The notes beneath the pieces are model-generated. The model made no database searches. It worked only from the letters and a program-made list of their open reading frames with translations, and was not told where the DNA came from. A stretch of DNA of 64,000 nucleotides from Cricetomys ansorgei (Eukaryota; Chordata; Mammalia; Rodentia; Nesomyidae), in contig JAMJFZ010001815.1 in assembly GCA_026225945.1 (NCBI GenBank), positions 19,821,501 through 19,885,500 on the forward strand, in the 5' to 3' direction. Positions 23,529 through 35,045 of this stretch are shown here, piece by piece. Position 1 is the stretch's first letter. Each line of letters opens with the position of its first letter. Made by a program: the position numbers and the translations under genes.

Positions 23529-24745
23529 ATTGAAAATAGATTTGTTTCCCATACAATACATCTCAACCATGTCCACTCCTCACCTCTGCCCCAGATTTAC
23601 TCCCCCACCATTTTCCTCCAGAAAAGAGCAGCCTCTAAGGGACAACAGACAATACAATATTTAATAAGAAGGACAAACTCCTAATATTTTAAGGCTGGAC
23701 AAGGCAACTGAATAGGGGGAATAGAGTTCCAAAAGTAGGCAAGACTAAGAGACATACCTACTCCCATCACTAGGAGTCCCACAAAAACACTAAGCTAACA
23801 ACCCTGACATATACACAGATGATCTGGTGCAGACCCATGCAGACTCTGTGCTTGCTGCTTCAGTGTCGGTGGCCCCTATGAGCCCTGATGAGTTGATTCA
23901 GTGGGCTGTGTTCTCCTGGTATCTTCTATCCCCTCTGACACCTACAATCTTTCTTCCCACTCTTCTGTGGGGTTCCCCAAGTTCTGAGGGATGAGACTTG
24001 ATGGGGACCTCTGATAGAGACTCTCTTTCTTCAAAATGTCTGGCTGTGGGTCTCTGTACATCCTCCTTGCTGCTGCCAGAGGAAGCCTCTCTGATGATGA
24101 CCAGACAAGGTACTGGTCTACAAGTATAGCAGAAAACCATCAGAAATCATTTCATTGATTTTTTTTTTTTTTTGCCAGTATGTCTGGTTCTACCCTAAGT
24201 CTCTGGGCTATCCAGCCTCCAGTTCCTGGCCATCCAGGCATGGGCTCCCTCACATGGAGTGGGCCTTAAGTTAAACCAGTCATTGGTTGGCCACTCCCCA
24301 AGTTCTGTGCCTCCATTGCCCCAGCACGTCTTGCAGGCAGTACAGATTATAGGTCGGAGGGTTTTGTAGCTGGGTTATTGTCCCAGTCCCACCTCTGGGG
24401 AGAACCTTGCCTGGTTACAGAACATGGGCAGTTTCAGGCGCTGTATCTTTCATTACGAGGAGTCCTCACTACAGTCACCCTCGTAGATACCGGAAAGTCT
24501 CCACTGCATGAGGTTTCCACATCACCCCTAAATGCTGCCCAGTTTCAGCTGTCTATCTCTGCACTCTCTCCTCCATCCCTCCCCTGTCTCCTGATTCCTC
24601 CCACTCCCATTCCCACCTGCTTCAAGTTCTCCCTCAAAATTTATTTCATTCTCCCTTTGCAGGGAGATCCATGTGTCCCTCTAGAGCCCTTTACCTAACC
24701 TCTCTGGGTCTGTGGACTGTAGCTTCATTATCATTGTCTAGACTC
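23527..24745 (-). mobile_element. LINE-1 (Lx-type) 3' UTR block, about 1.2 kb
   Basis: Landmarks in order: 'gaaaatagatttgtttccca', 'aaggctggacaaggcaactg', 'taggagtcccacaaaaacac', 'ctggtgcagacccatgcaga', 'cctgatgagttgattcagtg', 'gttccccaagttctgaggga', 'ggttggccactccccaagtt', 'ctgggttattgtcccagtcc', 'ctaacctctctgggtctgtg'. This is the complement of a rodent L1 3' UTR from the A-tail side inward, truncated before ORF2. Open frames across it are by-products of this composition. Confidence 0.85.
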
Positions 24746-25065
24746 ACCTTCTCAAGATTCATGGCACACTTACAGCTGCATAGCCTCCTCTTCCCAAGTA
24801 AGGCAGCGCTCAAAGATGTTAGTTGTCAGGGCCTACCCTTTGGTAGACGGTAATCTAACTGCAATCTAAAAAGTATAGTATTTTGATCTCTAGTTCTATG
24901 ATTCAGTACTCAAGAGGCTCAGCAAACAAAACCCAGAAATTATTTTCCAATGGTTATTCATTCTATGTGAGTATGCCATTTACTTCCATCAATACAATTT
25001 ACTTACATTTGTAATAGCAGTCATGCTATGTGAACTCAACTTGAAAAACATTAGTCTTTTTACAG
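24746..25065. other. Unrecognised sequence
   Basis: Possible weak continuation of the L1 3' UTR, not supported clearly. Confidence 0.35.
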
Positions 25066-25167
25066 TCACAGAGTTGGGAGCCACCATGTGGGTGCTGGGA
25101 AACAAATCAGGGTCCCCTGTAAGGGCAATAAGAACTCTTAACCACTGAACCATCTCTCCAGCTTCCC
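25066..25167 (-). mobile_element. B3/B2-type SINE fragment
   Basis: 'gagccaccatgtgggtgctg', 'caaatcagggtcccctgtaa', 'gaactcttaaccactgaacc' and 'atctctccagc': the 5' half of the SINE in complement, 3' half missing. Confidence 0.75.
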
Positions 25168-25194
25168 CTATTCTTGTTTTGAGGACCTTTGTAT

Positions 25195-25438
25195 TGATTT
25201 CCATATTTGCTGCAATAATTTATGTTCTTACAAACAAAATTTTTCCACATCTTCACCAGCATCTGTTATTTATTTTATGATAGCCATCTAACTAGGGTGA
25301 GATGTGAGCTCAATGGAGATTGGTATAAGGATGAAGCACAGGATCTCATATACTTCTTAGCTCTTTGTATCTCTTTTGGGAAACTGTATATTCAATCCTT
25401 TGTACACTTATTGATTGGATGACTTAGGTTTTCTTACT
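25195..25438 (-). mobile_element. L1M fragment (first part of a split copy)
   Basis: 'ccacatcttcaccagcatct', 'tgatagccatctaactaggg', 'gggaaactgtatattcaatc' match the complement of an old L1 ORF2 end. Continues at 26030 after a rodent repeat and an AT-rich tract. Confidence 0.65.
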
Positions 25439-25439
25439 T

Positions 25440-25806
25440 TTTACTTTGTGTGTGTTTATATTTACATGTGTGAGTGTATGATGTGTGTGTGTGTGTGTGT
25501 GTATGGGGTATGCACATGTGTAGGATGTATTCACCCATGCATATGCATACAAGTCAGAGGAGGATATCTGGGGTCCTGCTCTTTTGCTCTCTGTCATATT
25601 CCTTTGGGACTGTGTCTCTTATTGAGCCTGGAGCTAGCCTGGTAGCCAGCAGGACCGAGCAATTCCTTATGTCCAACCCCAACATTGCTGATGTTACAAG
25701 AGAGAATGGAGCACACTCATATTTTCATGTAGGTTCTTGGGATTTGAATTCAGGGCTTCATGCTTGCAGAGAAATCAGCCTTACTCACTAAGCCATCTGC
25801 CATCCT
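25440..25806 (-). mobile_element. Rodent SINE-like composite repeat, family uncertain
   Basis: Starts with a (TG)n stretch (25479-25503), then 'gtcagaggaggatatctggg', 'gactgtgtctcttattgagc', 'ctggagctagcctggtagcc', 'tgggatttgaattcagggct' and 'cactaagccatctgccatcc'. This arrangement is familiar from many rodent loci but I cannot name it surely. It interrupts the L1M copy. Confidence 0.55.
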
Positions 25807-25845
25807 TTTTAATTTTAAGATTTAAAATCAAACCTTTTAATTTTA

Positions 25846-26030
25846 AAAAGTTTTTGTTATACATATATATATATATATATATATACACATAACTTATCAG
25901 TTATATGTATAACAAAACTTTATATATATATGTATTTGTATGTATATATAACTTATAAGTTATATATATAAGTTATATGTAAAACAAAAACTTTGTATAT
26001 ATGTTATATATAATATTTATGTTATATCTA
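25846..26030. repeat. AT-rich tract with inverted and direct repeats
   Basis: Arm 'aagtttttgttatacatat' (25848-25866) pairs with 'atatgtataacaaaactt' (25903-25920) around an (AT)n loop. A third copy 'atatgtaaaacaaaaacttt' follows near 25975. Low-complexity DNA able to form a cruciform. Confidence 0.85.
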
Positions 26031-26375
26031 AAATATATATTTTAGCTATTAATCTCTTTTCAATTGAACGTGTGGCAAATATGTTCTCCTATTATTGCTT
26101 GATTGTTTCCTGTGTTTTGCAGAAGTTTCTAATTTCATGCAATACCATTTGTATGTCTTTCTATTATTTCATGATTAGAGGCCTTTTCAGAAAGTCCCTG
26201 TTCATGCCTATATCTTGAACTGTTTCCCTCCAGCAGTTTCTAGGTTTCAGGTCCCACCTTAAGATCTATGACACATTTGAATCGATTTTTGTGCACAGTA
26301 AGCAAGGGACTGAGTTCTGCTCTTTTGATTGTGGATGTTCATTTCCCTCACCACCATTTTCTAAGGAGGCTGTAT
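26030..26375 (-). mobile_element. L1M fragment (second part of the split copy)
   Basis: 'tgattgtttcctgtgttttg', 'cagaagtttctaatttcatg', 'gtttctaggtttcaggtccc' and 'gaatcgatttttgtgcacag' follow the L1 ORF2 complement exactly where the piece at 25195-25438 leaves off. Confidence 0.72.
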
Positions 26376-26417
26376 TTTTGTTTTTGTTTTTGCTTTTCCA
26401 GTTCTTTTTTTAAAAAT

Positions 26418-26535
26418 CCCGTGGTTCTCATTACATAGAGTCTGTAGCCTAGACAGGCCCCAAACTCAGATTCTCCCTCGTATCCACCAAAGTGCTAGAA
26501 TTACAGGAATGCAGCAGTATGCTTTGCCAGGCTGT
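26418..26535 (-). mobile_element. Diverged B1-type SINE
   Basis: 'agcctagacaggccccaaac' and 'aagtgctagaattacaggaa' are B1 words in complement. T-rich tail side on the left. Confidence 0.6.
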
Positions 26536-27765
26536 TTCTTATGTTGTGATTAGAAGAGGGACTTGGTACACAGCTAAGAAAATTAAAATATATGTAAAAT
26601 ATTAAAGTGGTTCGTATCACTTGATGTAATATCTGGGCTTGTGGTATTAGAAGCAAATATGTACATTTAAAGATTTTCATTATATTCTTAACTGTGAAAA
26701 AGAGAAACAAAAAGTCTCAAATGTAAGTTATTAGATTAATACATTATGAAATATCTCTATAATTACTTACTAAATATGAGCAAATTAAAGCTGCATATAT
26801 TTAGAAAAGGTAAATGTTTAATATAAGAGATTAAAATATTTACAAAATATTCATAATATATATTAAAATTAAAATTATATATTAACTCATATGTCTATTA
26901 AAATTACACTAAAATATAAATATTTCATATTTATAAAAATTATTTATAATTGAAGGGATAAAAAGGAAAAGAGTAAGGTAAACATAAGAATGTGATTTCC
27001 TTCATATTTTGTCAAATTTTCATGTTTAAAGTTAGGGACGTTGTCTTAGTATTCAGGAAAAAGAAAAAAAAACACATTCTGGAAAGACCATTCATCCCAA
27101 CTTACAGCAACATCATTCAAGGAAACATTGTGCCCTGGCACATCCTATTAGCTGTAAATAAATTACAGGTGTTTTGCTGTTATTACTGATAATGACTAAT
27201 TATAATAATTCTCTTTTACATTCCTTCTCACATCCTCTTCAGCGGTCTTATTCTTTCTACTGGGCTTGTGTGTGTGGTCCTATTTACAAAGCTGGACGTC
27301 TGTTGACTCTAACTTTTTGCTTTCAGACCCATTTCTTTCTTTCCTGTGTATTGCTCTGTTTGTTTGGAGATGAGACGTTGGCCCATCTAAGGACGCAGAG
27401 ATAATCCTCAGCTGTTTACTATGTAGATTTTATGTTCTCAAGTAATTGTCTCCAGCTTTGTGACTGGGGGATTCTCTGGGCAGGTCATGGTTTACCTCAG
27501 TCATTCTCCCTTTAAGTACTGTATTAAAAATACACACAGTGAGGTGAGGAAAGGTTGAGTCTGAAGTTAGAGAGCCAGCTAACCACTAAGTTTCTAGGAC
27601 TGCTGAAGACAGATGAAACATGGTCTATAAATTGCTCCTGACTCGGTTCCTCTGCAAGTTTCTAACCATGATAATGCTGACTTTTTATAATAGAAACTTC
27701 CCAACCTGGGAAGTTAATCTGCAGAGTAAAGCATCATCATTTAATAGATACCAAAATAACAGTAA
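26536..27765. other. Unrecognised AT-rich sequence, about 1.2 kb
   Basis: Very AT-rich at 26740-26960. No recognised repeat or coding frame. Confidence 0.45.
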
Positions 27766-27913
27766 AGGTACCCAGTGTGGAGGTCCACGCCTTAAATCCC
27801 AGCATTTGGGAGGCAGGAGCAGTTGGATTTGCTAGTTTGAGACCACCCTTGTCTAAACAACAAGTATCAGTCTAGCCAGTGCTACGTACTAAGATCTTGT
27901 CTCAAAAACAAAC
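27766..27913 (+). mobile_element. B1-type SINE, old subfamily
   Basis: 'ggtccacgccttaaatccca', 'gcatttgggaggcaggagca', 'gtgctacgtactaagatctt' and 'gtctcaaaaac'. The middle holds 'acaacaagtatcagtctagc', an arrangement shared with the copy at 30226. Confidence 0.78.
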
Positions 27914-28539
27914 AGCAGAGGCAAAATCCCATAACGAACACAGGCAACATCAGAAACAAACACTAGAATATAGGTTATACCTACCACCAGTAAAGATTTA
28001 TTGATTGCAATCATTTACTGCTAACTAATTTATCAATTTCTACTCTTACTGTTAGAATTTTAATACGGCAATATCCGAATTCTTGTTCTTCCTCCACAAA
28101 CCTTAACGGCATATCATCTATCCTGTCAAAGAAGACAGTGAAGCCAGGTGGTTGCATTATCCCCACTCCCCGTCATACTTTTTATCAAATCCATCAGAAG
28201 ACTCTGCGATTTTGGTTTCAAAAGGCTCCTGTAAACAATCGCTTCTTCCCTCCATCACTTTGGCCTTAGTGCAAATCGGATCATCCTGCGGACAAGTTCA
28301 GTGTTACTCTTTGCCTTCAGCATAAAGGGACCATATTAACACGGATGTCGACCCTGCTGTGTTGATTATCCAACTCCTCTTCCTCTTGCTGGTGCTCATT
28401 CCAGAGCACTCGCTGTGCTCACCCTCCCCCACCTCCACACCCCAGCTCTGTGGTGTACATATGTTGTTTGTTCTGCCCAGGGTACAGTGTGCACATCCTT
28501 TTCCTCTGAGCAACTCCTACTCAGTCTTCAGAGTTTGTG
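27914..28539. other. Unrecognised sequence
   Basis: No recognised repeat or exon. Confidence 0.45.
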
Positions 28540-28795
28540 CAGCCTTCACTTCTTCCCTGTGGGCAGCTTCTCAGTGAATCCCTCCAAGGGAGTAAAGTCA
28601 TTATTAAATGCCATTATAGATCCTTCCTCTTTCCCTTTACAGTGGTCCCACGTTGCTACTTCCCATTCATTTGTGAGCTAATTTGATTAGTATCTTATTT
28701 CCATTTGACTATAGGCTACTTTCTGTTGTTGTTGTTGGCTTGTAGCATATAGAAGACATTCCATAACCTTTTGTTGAATGGCTAAATCGATGAAA
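28540..28795 (+). mobile_element. Possible L2/MIR-like relic
   Basis: 'agcatatagaagacattcca' and 'ttttgttgaatggct' resemble the L2 3' end ('cacatagtaggcactcaata', 'tttgttgaatgaa'). Weak. Confidence 0.35.
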
Positions 28796-29815
28796 TCTGT
28801 ATTTAATATTCCACAGGTAGTATTACCTTTACATCATATAGCCAGCCTGCATTTTCTTCTCCTGGTATTTGTTGTTTATGAAGATGACTGGCTTCCATTA
28901 AAAATACAATTAAATAAAAAAGATATTTGTCTTTTAGTTTTAGAGAATACTGGAGAGAATCAGGTAGCCCTATGGACTGTTGGCCCACAAAATAAGTACA
29001 GTCAAACTTCAAGAGGAGAAGCAGGGACACTTAGTATGCTCCTCCAACCCCTCCCCCCCAACCCTGGCACATACTTGTTCAGCATCCTTTCCTTTCCCCA
29101 TAGCAGTTCTTCCAAATTCAAAATCATTCTGTTTATCATGCCGACTCTACCCTATTGCTGTTGTCATTTTTCAGCTGCATGTGTCTCACTTGAGAAAAGC
29201 GCCTGTCAACAATCCAATCACTCCCTGCACACATATCTGCATCGTATCTGTCTTCATCCATCACTCCTATCTGAGAGCAATCAGTGGCCCCGCGTTCTCA
29301 GCCTCACACCCTTTTTCACTTTAAGGTTTTGCCTCCATCAGTTTACCTGTCTTTCTTTCCCTTCCCACCTTTGTTTCATTAACCCTACTATTGAAAAATG
29401 AATATGTAGGAATAAATATGTTACAAAGAAAATGTAACATAAACAAGTCCCAAAACCCTTGTTTGTGAAATATAAGAAAATTATATATATTCTATTTTTA
29501 ATGTGTGCATATTTGAATTTGGCTCATAGTAGGTACATCAGCAATGTAGGTTATATTTTCTTGCTTGAGCTCTCCGATTTGTCTTTCATGCTCCACATTG
29601 TGAGTAATTAACTTTATTCATCTTTCTCAGACATACCATCAAAATAAAATTACCACATCCCCTATGGTGATAGTCTTTTGGCTTATGTTCCATGTATCTT
29701 CTGACACAAAGAAAGACTTGTACCTTTCCCATTGGCCAAAAAAATCCCATCTTGGCCTTCCTTTAAAACATAACCTTTTTTTCTAAATGGTCTACATTTA
29801 TTAACTTTATGGAAA
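28796..29815. other. Unrecognised sequence, about 1 kb
   Basis: Contains the longest open frame of the window (207 codons, 28778-29401, plus), judged a chance frame: pyrimidine-rich, no domain, overlapped by frames on both strands. Confidence 0.45.
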
Positions 29816-29841
29816 GATATATATATACATATATATATATG

Positions 29842-29898
<57 letters not shown>

Positions 29899-29899
29899 C
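29816..29899. repeat. Compound (TA)n(CA)n microsatellite
   Basis: 'atatat' words followed by about 18 CA units and a short 'atatat'. Confidence 0.95.
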
Positions 29900-30225
29900 T
29901 TTTTTTGACAAATGCTCTTATTTTAAAGATAAACAACTGCAGCCTTGGATGGGGGCGTGCGATCTCCCCTCCACATAAGAAGTAGTTCTTGCTGGGACCA
30001 CAACTGTTTTCTGTTTTGCTAAATTTCAATTACTTCTCTTGTCATTCATATCGTTAGCCTACTAATAGCCTTTTCAAAGCTGATCCTTCCCTCTTCCTCC
30101 AGTCATTCTGTTTATTTTGCTCCTAATGTACCTTTCTCAATGTTTCTCTTACCTTCATGCTTAGAATCTGCTGTCTAGTGCTCCTTGTCTTAACAAATAA
30201 CCATTTGATTCCTACAATACTTAAT
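29900..30225. other. Unrecognised sequence
   Basis: Nothing recognised. Confidence 0.4.
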
Positions 30226-30357
30226 TTAGTGACTTTAATGCCAGCATTTGGGAGGCAAAAGCAGTTGAATCTCTGTTTGTTTGAGGGCAGCCTTGTCTAT
30301 ATAACAAGTATCAGGCCAGCTGGGGCTACACACTGAGATCCTGTCTCAAAACAAACA
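30226..30357 (+). mobile_element. B1-type SINE, 5' end missing, old subfamily
   Basis: 'atgccagcatttgggaggca', 'acaagtatcaggccagctgg' and 'gagatcctgtctcaaaac'. Lacks the first 20-25 bp of B1. Confidence 0.75.
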
Positions 30358-30424
30358 CACCTTAAGGCTGCACACCTTGTCTCCCTTGACTTCTGTGTGT
30401 CATAACACACTTAGTCCATGAATT

Positions 30425-31190
30425 TAAAAAAAAATAAAGAATTTTATATATGAGAATGTATTCACAGAATTTCCACTGCTTCCTCAACCCTTCTAGAGCT
30501 TCCCATGTGCCCCCACTCTTTCTCATATTACAAGCCTGTTCTGTAATTATTATTCTGATATATATATATATATATATATATATGCATATATGTATATGTA
30601 TATGAATATATTTTCATTTACTGTTGCTCATTGTGTGCATGTGTTTAGACCTGACAGCTTGGGATTGGATAACCTATATGGTGTCTGGTCCCTGAAAGAG
30701 ATTGATTCTCCCTCTTTCAACACCCATGAATTGCCTCTCACTCTCCATCTAGGGATTGGACCTTGGAGTTTTCTACCATCCACAATAGCATGTCAACTGG
30801 TTTTGTCATTTTTCAGGCCTTCTTTAAGTGATCGTATTATTACAATTCCACAGGTGTGGCCTCCCTGTCATTTCTACACAGAACTCTCTCACAGATGTTA
30901 TGACTCTTACAATCTTTCTTTCCATTCTTCCACAATATTCATGAGCTTTAAATGTTAGAGCTGTGTTGTGGATGCAATCAATTGGCATCAGGCACACCAT
31001 GTTCACCTGTGAAGTGGTCCATCTGCTGCAAAATGAAGCTCTTTTGATAAGTGGCGAGAACTACACTTATCTGTGGGTACAAGGACAGGTATTTAGAATA
31101 TGGTAAGAAATTGCACTGGTTTAGGAGGGTAGCAGTAGAAGGTTCTTTTTAAGCTGCACTTCCAGAACTCTTCTACAAGTGCATTCCTCA
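30425..31190 (-). mobile_element. LINE-1 3' UTR block (rodent)
   Basis: Complement landmarks: 'gaatttccactgcttcctca', 'cagcttgggattggataacc', 'gagattgattctccctcttt', 'gttatgactcttacaatctt', 'gctgcaaaatgaagctcttt', 'ctacacttatctgtgggtac'. Contains a (TA)n tract at 30560-30605 and a spurious 122-codon frame. Truncated before ORF2. Confidence 0.8.
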
Positions 31191-31237
31191 GACAACTCAG
31201 TTTCTCGACTGAATCATTAAAGAAACTCTTAGGTGAC

Positions 31238-31238
<1 letters not shown>

Positions 31239-31279
<41 letters not shown>
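31239..31279. repeat. (CA)n microsatellite
   Basis: About 19 uninterrupted CA units. Confidence 0.97.
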
Positions 31280-31281
<2 letters not shown>

Positions 31282-31504
31282 TCACACGCCGTCCTATTTT
31301 CACAAAGTAACCAATAATATTTATCAAGTTTTACTGATATAGAGGATGACTAATGCTCAACATGAAAACAATAATAAAATACAAGCAACATGTCTATGTT
31401 TATTTGGACTAAAGCCTGAAATCTGTATAACATTCCCAGAATGTAGTTCCTAAAAGTCCAACTAAGTTAGTGATGAAGGCACTGGAAGGTATTGCCATTT
31501 TTTA
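31280..31504. other. Unrecognised sequence
   Basis: Nothing recognised. Confidence 0.4.
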
Positions 31505-31702
31505 AACTTCTGTTATTTTTTAATTGTGTCTCTGAATATGTGTGTGTAGTTGCCCATGGAAGCCAGAAGTGTGTATCAGATGCCCTGAAGTTGGAGTGAG
31601 AGGCAGTTGTGAGTCACCCAATATGGGTGCAGAGAACCAAATTCAGGTCCTCTGCAAGATCAGTTAAGTACTCTTAACTACTGAGCCATCTCCAGCCCAC
31701 AA
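31505..31702 (-). mobile_element. B3-type SINE
   Basis: 'gcagttgtgagtcacccaat', 'atgggtgcagagaaccaaat', 'tcaggtcctctgcaagatca', 'ctcttaactactgagccatc', 'tccagccc'. Near full length. Confidence 0.82.
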
Positions 31703-31964
31703 AGCAATGTTTTATTGCAAAACACGCTCTTAAGTCACAGACTACAAAACTTTTGACTCAGAATCATTCCAAATAAAAGATACAGATCTCCAAGTCCCTC
31801 CAGAGACCTTCTGAACCACAATATCTAACACGTAGGAACCACAAATATACTCTTAAGGTCCATTAAATGTATAAACAGTAGCCTTTTATTACAACTCTGA
31901 CTACTAATCCAACCTCTATTTGAACTATGTCACATGACCATGTTCCACTCCTGTTCTCCAAACC
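31703..31964. other. Unrecognised sequence
   Basis: Short unassigned gap. Confidence 0.35.
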
Positions 31965-32340
31965 TCTCAGACGATTTGCTGTGCCTGGATTTCCGATGTC
32001 CTCCAAAGGCCATGTGTCGAAGGCACAGACACCGGCCTATGACATGGTCAAGAGGCAGGAGAACCTCAAGGAGATGGCACCTGCTGGAAAGAAATCAAAC
32101 CACTGGGCACGTGCCTTGGAGAGGATATTGGACTTTCAGCTTCTCTCTCTTTTGCTTTTTGCCTCCCAGTCATCGTGGGGTGATCAGTTTTGTTCAACAC
32201 AAGACCATGATAAATGCTGGGTCACTATGATTGAAAGCTGTCAACTAGACTCTATCGCGCACTCCGTCACAGAGGCAGAAATCTGGCGACCACAGATTCC
32301 CGTGGGAAAAAGCCTGCTTACAATTGGTTTGCATTTGTAT
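31965..32340 (+). mobile_element. MaLR LTR (MLT1/MT-like)
   Basis: 'tttccgatgtcctccaaagg', 'ccatgtgtcgaaggcacaga', 'cactgggcacgtgccttgga', 'gaggatattggactttcagc' and 'tctctctcttttgctttttg' follow the MaLR LTR consensus in sense. The overlapping 171-codon frame is explained by this element, not by a gene. Confidence 0.72.
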
Positions 32341-33225
32341 AAAATAGGTGCTTGCACCTTCTCCCGTCACATCCCTTTCAAGTTCTATTCCTTCCTTCTA
32401 AGCCGACAATATGTGCCATTTTGCTGCTCCTTCAGCACCTGAATGTATTCTCCTTTGTACTTGCTGATAGTTTTCTCTTTAACCCTCTTCCTCCACATCG
32501 CATCACAGGCTCTACCTCTGATGGAGGATCTTCTCAATGCCACTCCCATGGCCTTCCATTATTATAAACAGCACACCCGGCTCCATTCTTATGCCAGGTC
32601 CCACACTCCCTTTGGTGTTTTATTATTGTTCATTTAAGACAATGTTTGTCCCAATATCCTCAAGAAAGACTCAGTTTTATAAACCGGAGTCCAGTTTACT
32701 TGGTATCTGGGCTCACCTGTAGGATTCACACACTCGCACTACATGTCTACCACTTCTAGCGTCTTAGCCCTCTGCCTCTGTTAGCTGTGCTCTCTGCATT
32801 TACTGGCAGCATATCCAAGTTGTGAGGATTGCTTCTACTCTGTATTGGATTGTCCCTTCTATATGGAATTTGTTTCTGTATTTTTTGCTTTAAGCTTTCA
32901 AGTAGAAGTCTTGTCTATGGCCACACCATCCTGAATGTGCCCGATCTCATAAAGTAGAAGGCTAAGTAGAGAATATTGAGCATTGTTTTGAATATGCCAG
33001 AATTGGGCAGAAGAATCTGTGGAGAGGGTGAGAAATTTAACCCAAAGATCCAGCACAGGATGGGAGAAGAATGTGTGCTAGACTGGCCTGGCCGTTGGAA
33101 ACACTAGCACTTAAAGCACAACCATGGCTCAGGAACAGGAGAAAAGTTCAGTATGGGATCCTGGGCAGGTCACATAGAAGAAAATGAGACAATCAGCATA
33201 GACTTTACATTAGGATAATAATTGT
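32341..33225. other. Unrecognised sequence
   Basis: No convincing repeat or exon. Several overlapping short frames. Confidence 0.4.
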
Positions 33226-33303
33226 AGGGCCAGTGCAATGGATCTGTGAGCAACAGCACTTGCAGCTCAAGCCTGGTCTCTGAGTTCAATCCTGTGTGAA
33301 AGC
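33226..33303 (+). mobile_element. Rodent SINE-like repeat, left part of a split copy
   Basis: 'gggccagtgcaatggatctg', 'cacttgcagctcaagcctgg' and 'ctgagttcaatcctg' match the 5' part of a common rodent tRNA-like repeat (possibly URR1-type). The right part follows the LTR at 33711. Confidence 0.6.
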
Positions 33304-33710
33304 ATATCCTACTTGGGGTTTCTATTGTCGTGATTAAACACCATGACCAAAAGCAAGTTGGGGAGGAAAGGGTTTATCACTTCCACATTGTAGTCTATCA
33401 CTGAAGGAAGTCAGGACAGGAACTCAAACAGGACTGGAACTTGGAGGCAGGAGGTGATACAGAGGCTTTGGAGGGGTGCTGCTTACTGGTTTGCTTCTCA
33501 TGGCTTGCTCAGCCTGCTTTCTTATAGAACCCAGGACCACCAACCCAGGGATGGAACCACCCTCAATGGGCTGGGCCCTCCCCCATCAATTACTAATTAA
33601 GAAAATTCCTTACAGCTGTATCTTATGGAGGCATTTTCTTAATTAAGGTTCTTTGCTTTCAGATATAACTCTAGTTTGTGTGTCAAGTTGATATAAGACT
33701 AGCCAGCACA
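33304..33710 (-). mobile_element. ERVL-type solo LTR nested in a SINE-like repeat
   Basis: 'ggggtttctattgtcgtgat', 'gcaagttggggaggaaaggg', 'aggaagtcaggacaggaact', 'gggctgggccctcccccatc', and an end at 'aagttgatataagactagcc' + 'agcaca' fit, in complement, a very common rodent LTR starting TGT and ending ACA. About 405 bp, solo. Truncated relative at 56575. Confidence 0.75.
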
Positions 33711-33832
33711 AGGAGGAAGGAAAGAACTCCTCAAGGTTGTCTTCTGACCTCTATAAGTTCACTGTGGCACACATGAACGTACGCACAGGTCATGCTTTCA
33801 TACACATATACACCAATGATAAATAATTACGT
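33711..33832 (+). mobile_element. Rodent SINE-like repeat, right part of a split copy
   Basis: 'ggaaggaaagaactcctcaa', 'ggttgtcttctgacctctat' and 'actgtggcacacatgaacgt' continue the repeat begun at 33226. Confidence 0.6.
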
Positions 33833-34884
33833 TAACAATCATAATCTGCCATGTATTTTCTGTCTTTGCTAACTTTTGTTGGGGTCAGGAGAGCTACTAC
33901 TGGAATATTTATATTATTTGTTTCTATTATTTTACCCCAGGGTAGGAAAGCAGAGGATTATAATAGCATTATATTATTACAATATTATAATAACAATATG
34001 AAATATCTGATGTTAATCATCCTGTGCCTCTTAGCTTTTAAACTTGCTACATGTCCAATCCCGTAAACTGGAAATATCCTTCTCAGTGTACAACCTGATG
34101 CATGTCCACAAAACATGGACTCTCCTACTTTTTCACGATTATGCCTATTAGTCCATGTTATTCCATGCTTCTCTTGGCTGAACTTGAGAAGCTGGCAACT
34201 TTCCATAATTCTTCACATGTGGGCACCTCACTGTTTTTTTCCCAGCTCTCTGCTAATACATCCTACTGTGGAAGGGCCCAGCAGGACCCATGTCCACCAG
34301 ATCTCACATCAGTGCTTACCTGAAGTTGAATATTACACATTGCCCAATTGCTACTTTATTAATCCCTCTAACACAGACCCCTTTCTCACAGAAATTTCTT
34401 GATCTTTGTAGTCCTCTCCAAAGACCACACCTGTTCCATCTCTGATGAGGTCATTTTCTCTTTGGCCTCAGTTATATAAAGACCATCAGTTCCTGGATTT
34501 ATTTTTTCTAACCAGGAAAAGTCTGAAAACTTACCTTCTTGCAATGCTTGTGATGTTAAAGCATATACCCTCTAAGGCAAAGGTTAGCAACCAAAGGTTA
34601 AACCCTCCTGAGCTGAGGTGATCTGTTCCAGTGTCAGACTGTTGATATGTATTTCTTTTAATTAGAGGTTTTCAAGTGGGTATATTTGACTCTCACAGAT
34701 TGGGTTAGAAATAGCAAGACAACATTCAATATTACAATACTGGTAGCTGTTAGGAAATATTTTAATTCTTCACCAGACAGGAAATAGTGTGCCATGGAGC
34801 TGTAGCCCACAGTTACCAAGCCTTGTGCAGGGAGCTGCAACACCTTATACTCATTGCCTGCTCCATGCTACTCAGTGGCCCTCC
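33833..34884. other. Unrecognised sequence, about 1 kb
   Basis: AT-rich patch at 33950-34010. Otherwise no recognised element. Confidence 0.45.
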
Positions 34885-35045
34885 CAGGCTTCTATAATCC
34901 ACTTTTATCACTGAGTTGCCTGGTTCTGAAGAAATTAAGTGATTCCTCAAGGCCATAAAGAGTAATCATAGAGGTAGGTAGGGTACTATGTCCTAAGAAC
35001 AAGATAGAAAGTGGTTGTCCATGCTGCGTCAGATTTAATCCTTTA
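34885..35045 (-). mobile_element. Probable MIR SINE
   Basis: 'gttctgaagaaattaagtga', 'ttcctcaaggccataaagag' and 'tcatagaggtaggtagggta' resemble the complement of the MIR core ('ggttaagtgacttgccc', 'aaggtcacacagc'). Diverged. Confidence 0.5.

Noticed and set aside
28778..29401. 207-codon plus-strand frame, longest in the window
   Set aside because: Pyrimidine-rich, no domain, overlapped by frames on the other strand and in another plus frame. Consistent with chance in CT-rich DNA.
30590..30958. 122-codon plus-strand frame
   Set aside because: Lies antisense inside a LINE-1 3' UTR.
31927..32442. 171-codon plus-strand frame
   Set aside because: It runs through a recognisable MaLR LTR (31965-32340).
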